Part shown: piece after piece, positions 63,674-64,000 of the stretch
How positions within the stretch are numbered: the stretch's first letter is position 1
How the letters are laid out: each line of letters starts with the position of its first letter
DNA from: Cellvibrionaceae bacterium
Lineage (GTDB): Bacteria > Pseudomonadota > Gammaproteobacteria > Pseudomonadales > Cellvibrionaceae
Length of the DNA: 64,000 nt
Reading direction: 5' to 3'
Assembly (NCBI GenBank): GCA_021151695.1
Contig: JAGKWU010000011.1
Coordinates: 76,400-140,399 of the forward strand
Program-made: the position numbers and the translations under genes
Notes under the pieces: generated by a model
The model's input: only the letters and a program-made list of their open reading frames with translations
The model's database searches: none
Told to the model about the DNA's origin: nothing

Positions 63674-63701
63674 AGGCCGCAGATAAGTAGAATCGCGGCC
63701 T
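63674..63701. repeat. Hairpin downstream of the deacetylase gene
   Basis: AGGCCGC and GCGGCCT arms have a 14-base loop. It lies 25 bases after the stop codon, without a T run, and could be a weak terminator. Confidence 0.5.
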
Positions 63702-63710
63702 CGCAAAGAA

Positions 63711-63742
63711 GCACCTATAGCTTAGCTGGGTGCGGCAAGCGA
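63711..63742 (+). repeat. Degenerate copy of the tRNA D-arm-like repeat
   Basis: GCACCTATAGCTTAGCTGGG is a variant of the core found in the two copies downstream. It keeps the GCACC/GGTGC pair, which could form a stem. There is no anticodon arm or T arm. Confidence 0.6.
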
Positions 63743-63749
63743 TTTTTTA

Positions 63750-63824
63750 TACGCACCTGTAGCTCAGTTGGGTGCAGGCAAGCGCTTACAAAGCACCGCT
63801 TTGTGCGCAGCCAAACGACCGACA
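63750..63824 (+). repeat. Repeat copy A (75 bp, tRNA D-arm-like core)
   Basis: The 75-base sequence contains TGTAGCTCAGTTGGG, close to the D-arm of tRNA genes, within a GCACC/GGTGC stem. A second short hairpin (ACAAAGC ACC GCTTTGT) follows. It is identical at 74 of 75 positions to copy B at 63926-64000, 176 bases further on. No TTCRA T-arm is present, so it is not a tRNA gene. Confidence 0.85.
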
Positions 63825-63925
63825 ACTATGGTGTCGGGCAGGACCTGAGCAACGAGAAGGGAGTAGCAGCAGCGCGAAGCACTGCCATGTTAGAAATCAC
63901 CGCAAGTTTGTTTAGAAAACCTTTT

Positions 63926-64000
63926 TACGCACCTGTAGCTCAGTTGGGTGCAGGCAAGCGTTTACAAAGCACCGCTTTGTGCGCAGCCAAACGACCGACA
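63926..64000 (+). repeat. Repeat copy B (cut by the window end)
   Basis: This is the second copy of the 75-base unit. It differs from copy A only at 63961 (T for C). The window ends at the same point in the unit, so further sequence and copies may follow. Confidence 0.85.

Noticed and set aside
63750..63824. Possible tRNA gene
   Set aside because: Only the D-arm-like core is present; there is no T arm, no anticodon stem of correct spacing and no paired acceptor stem.
63887..64000. Partial open frame (38 codons) from an ATG, running off the window
   Set aside because: It runs through repeat copy B; in copy A the same bases lie in another frame and soon meet a stop, so coding is not supported.
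1..64000. CRISPR array or cas genes
   Set aside because: No regularly spaced short direct repeats and no Cas-like proteins were found; the 176-bp repeats at the right end are too long and too few.

Overview
The window is chromosomal DNA of a gammaproteobacterium, most likely a Cellvibrio or close relative (inference). The support is a Pseudomonas-like core layout (hemC-hemD-hemX-hemY; glnK-amtB-sutA with ubiK and yifB beside it) and a lipoprotein with the poly-serine linkers typical of Cellvibrio secreted proteins. There is no rRNA gene, complete tRNA gene, IS element, prophage or CRISPR array.

Region 1 (1-20.6 kb) is housekeeping. It holds a periplasmic-binding-protein-like gene, a GntR/FadR regulator, uvrD, the haem genes hemCDXY, a sodium:solute symporter, sutA, a glnK-amtB-glnK nitrogen cluster with a sigma-54-type promoter, ubiK, yifB, a REC-GGDEF-EAL protein, rep and a c5-type cytochrome.

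Region 2 (20.6-63.7 kb) is one very large XrtA/PEP-CTERM exopolysaccharide locus. It opens with the two-component pair prsK-prsR, a serine-linker FN3 lipoprotein and a single PEP-CTERM protein gene behind a perfect -24/-12 promoter. A rightward operon follows: exosortase xrtA, glycosyltransferases, two PaaK/CapK-like adenylate-forming enzymes, a polysaccharide deacetylase, a GT39-like membrane protein, GtrA, a Wzy-like polymerase and a CapA-like protein. It ends at two paralogous secreted proteins of unknown function. A leftward operon of twelve genes converges on it from 60.0 kb: initiating sugar transferase, Wza-like export protein, Wzz-like chain-length protein, a BY-kinase-like ATPase that lacks its Walker A lysine, an outer-membrane barrel, PrsT, a GNAT-type transferase, glycosyltransferases, Wzx flippase, an asparagine-synthase-like protein without a glutaminase site and an acyltransferase. 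Divergent from it are a UDP-sugar dehydrogenase, a UDP-sugar epimerase and a second deacetylase.

Together these genes should make a uronic-acid-containing, acylated and deacetylated polysaccharide by a Wzx/Wzy route, export it, and coordinate it with membrane processing of a PEP-CTERM protein by exosortase A under PrsK/PrsR and sigma-54 control. The right end carries a perfect 27-bp inverted repeat and a 176-bp-period repeat with a tRNA D-arm-like core, cut by the window end.
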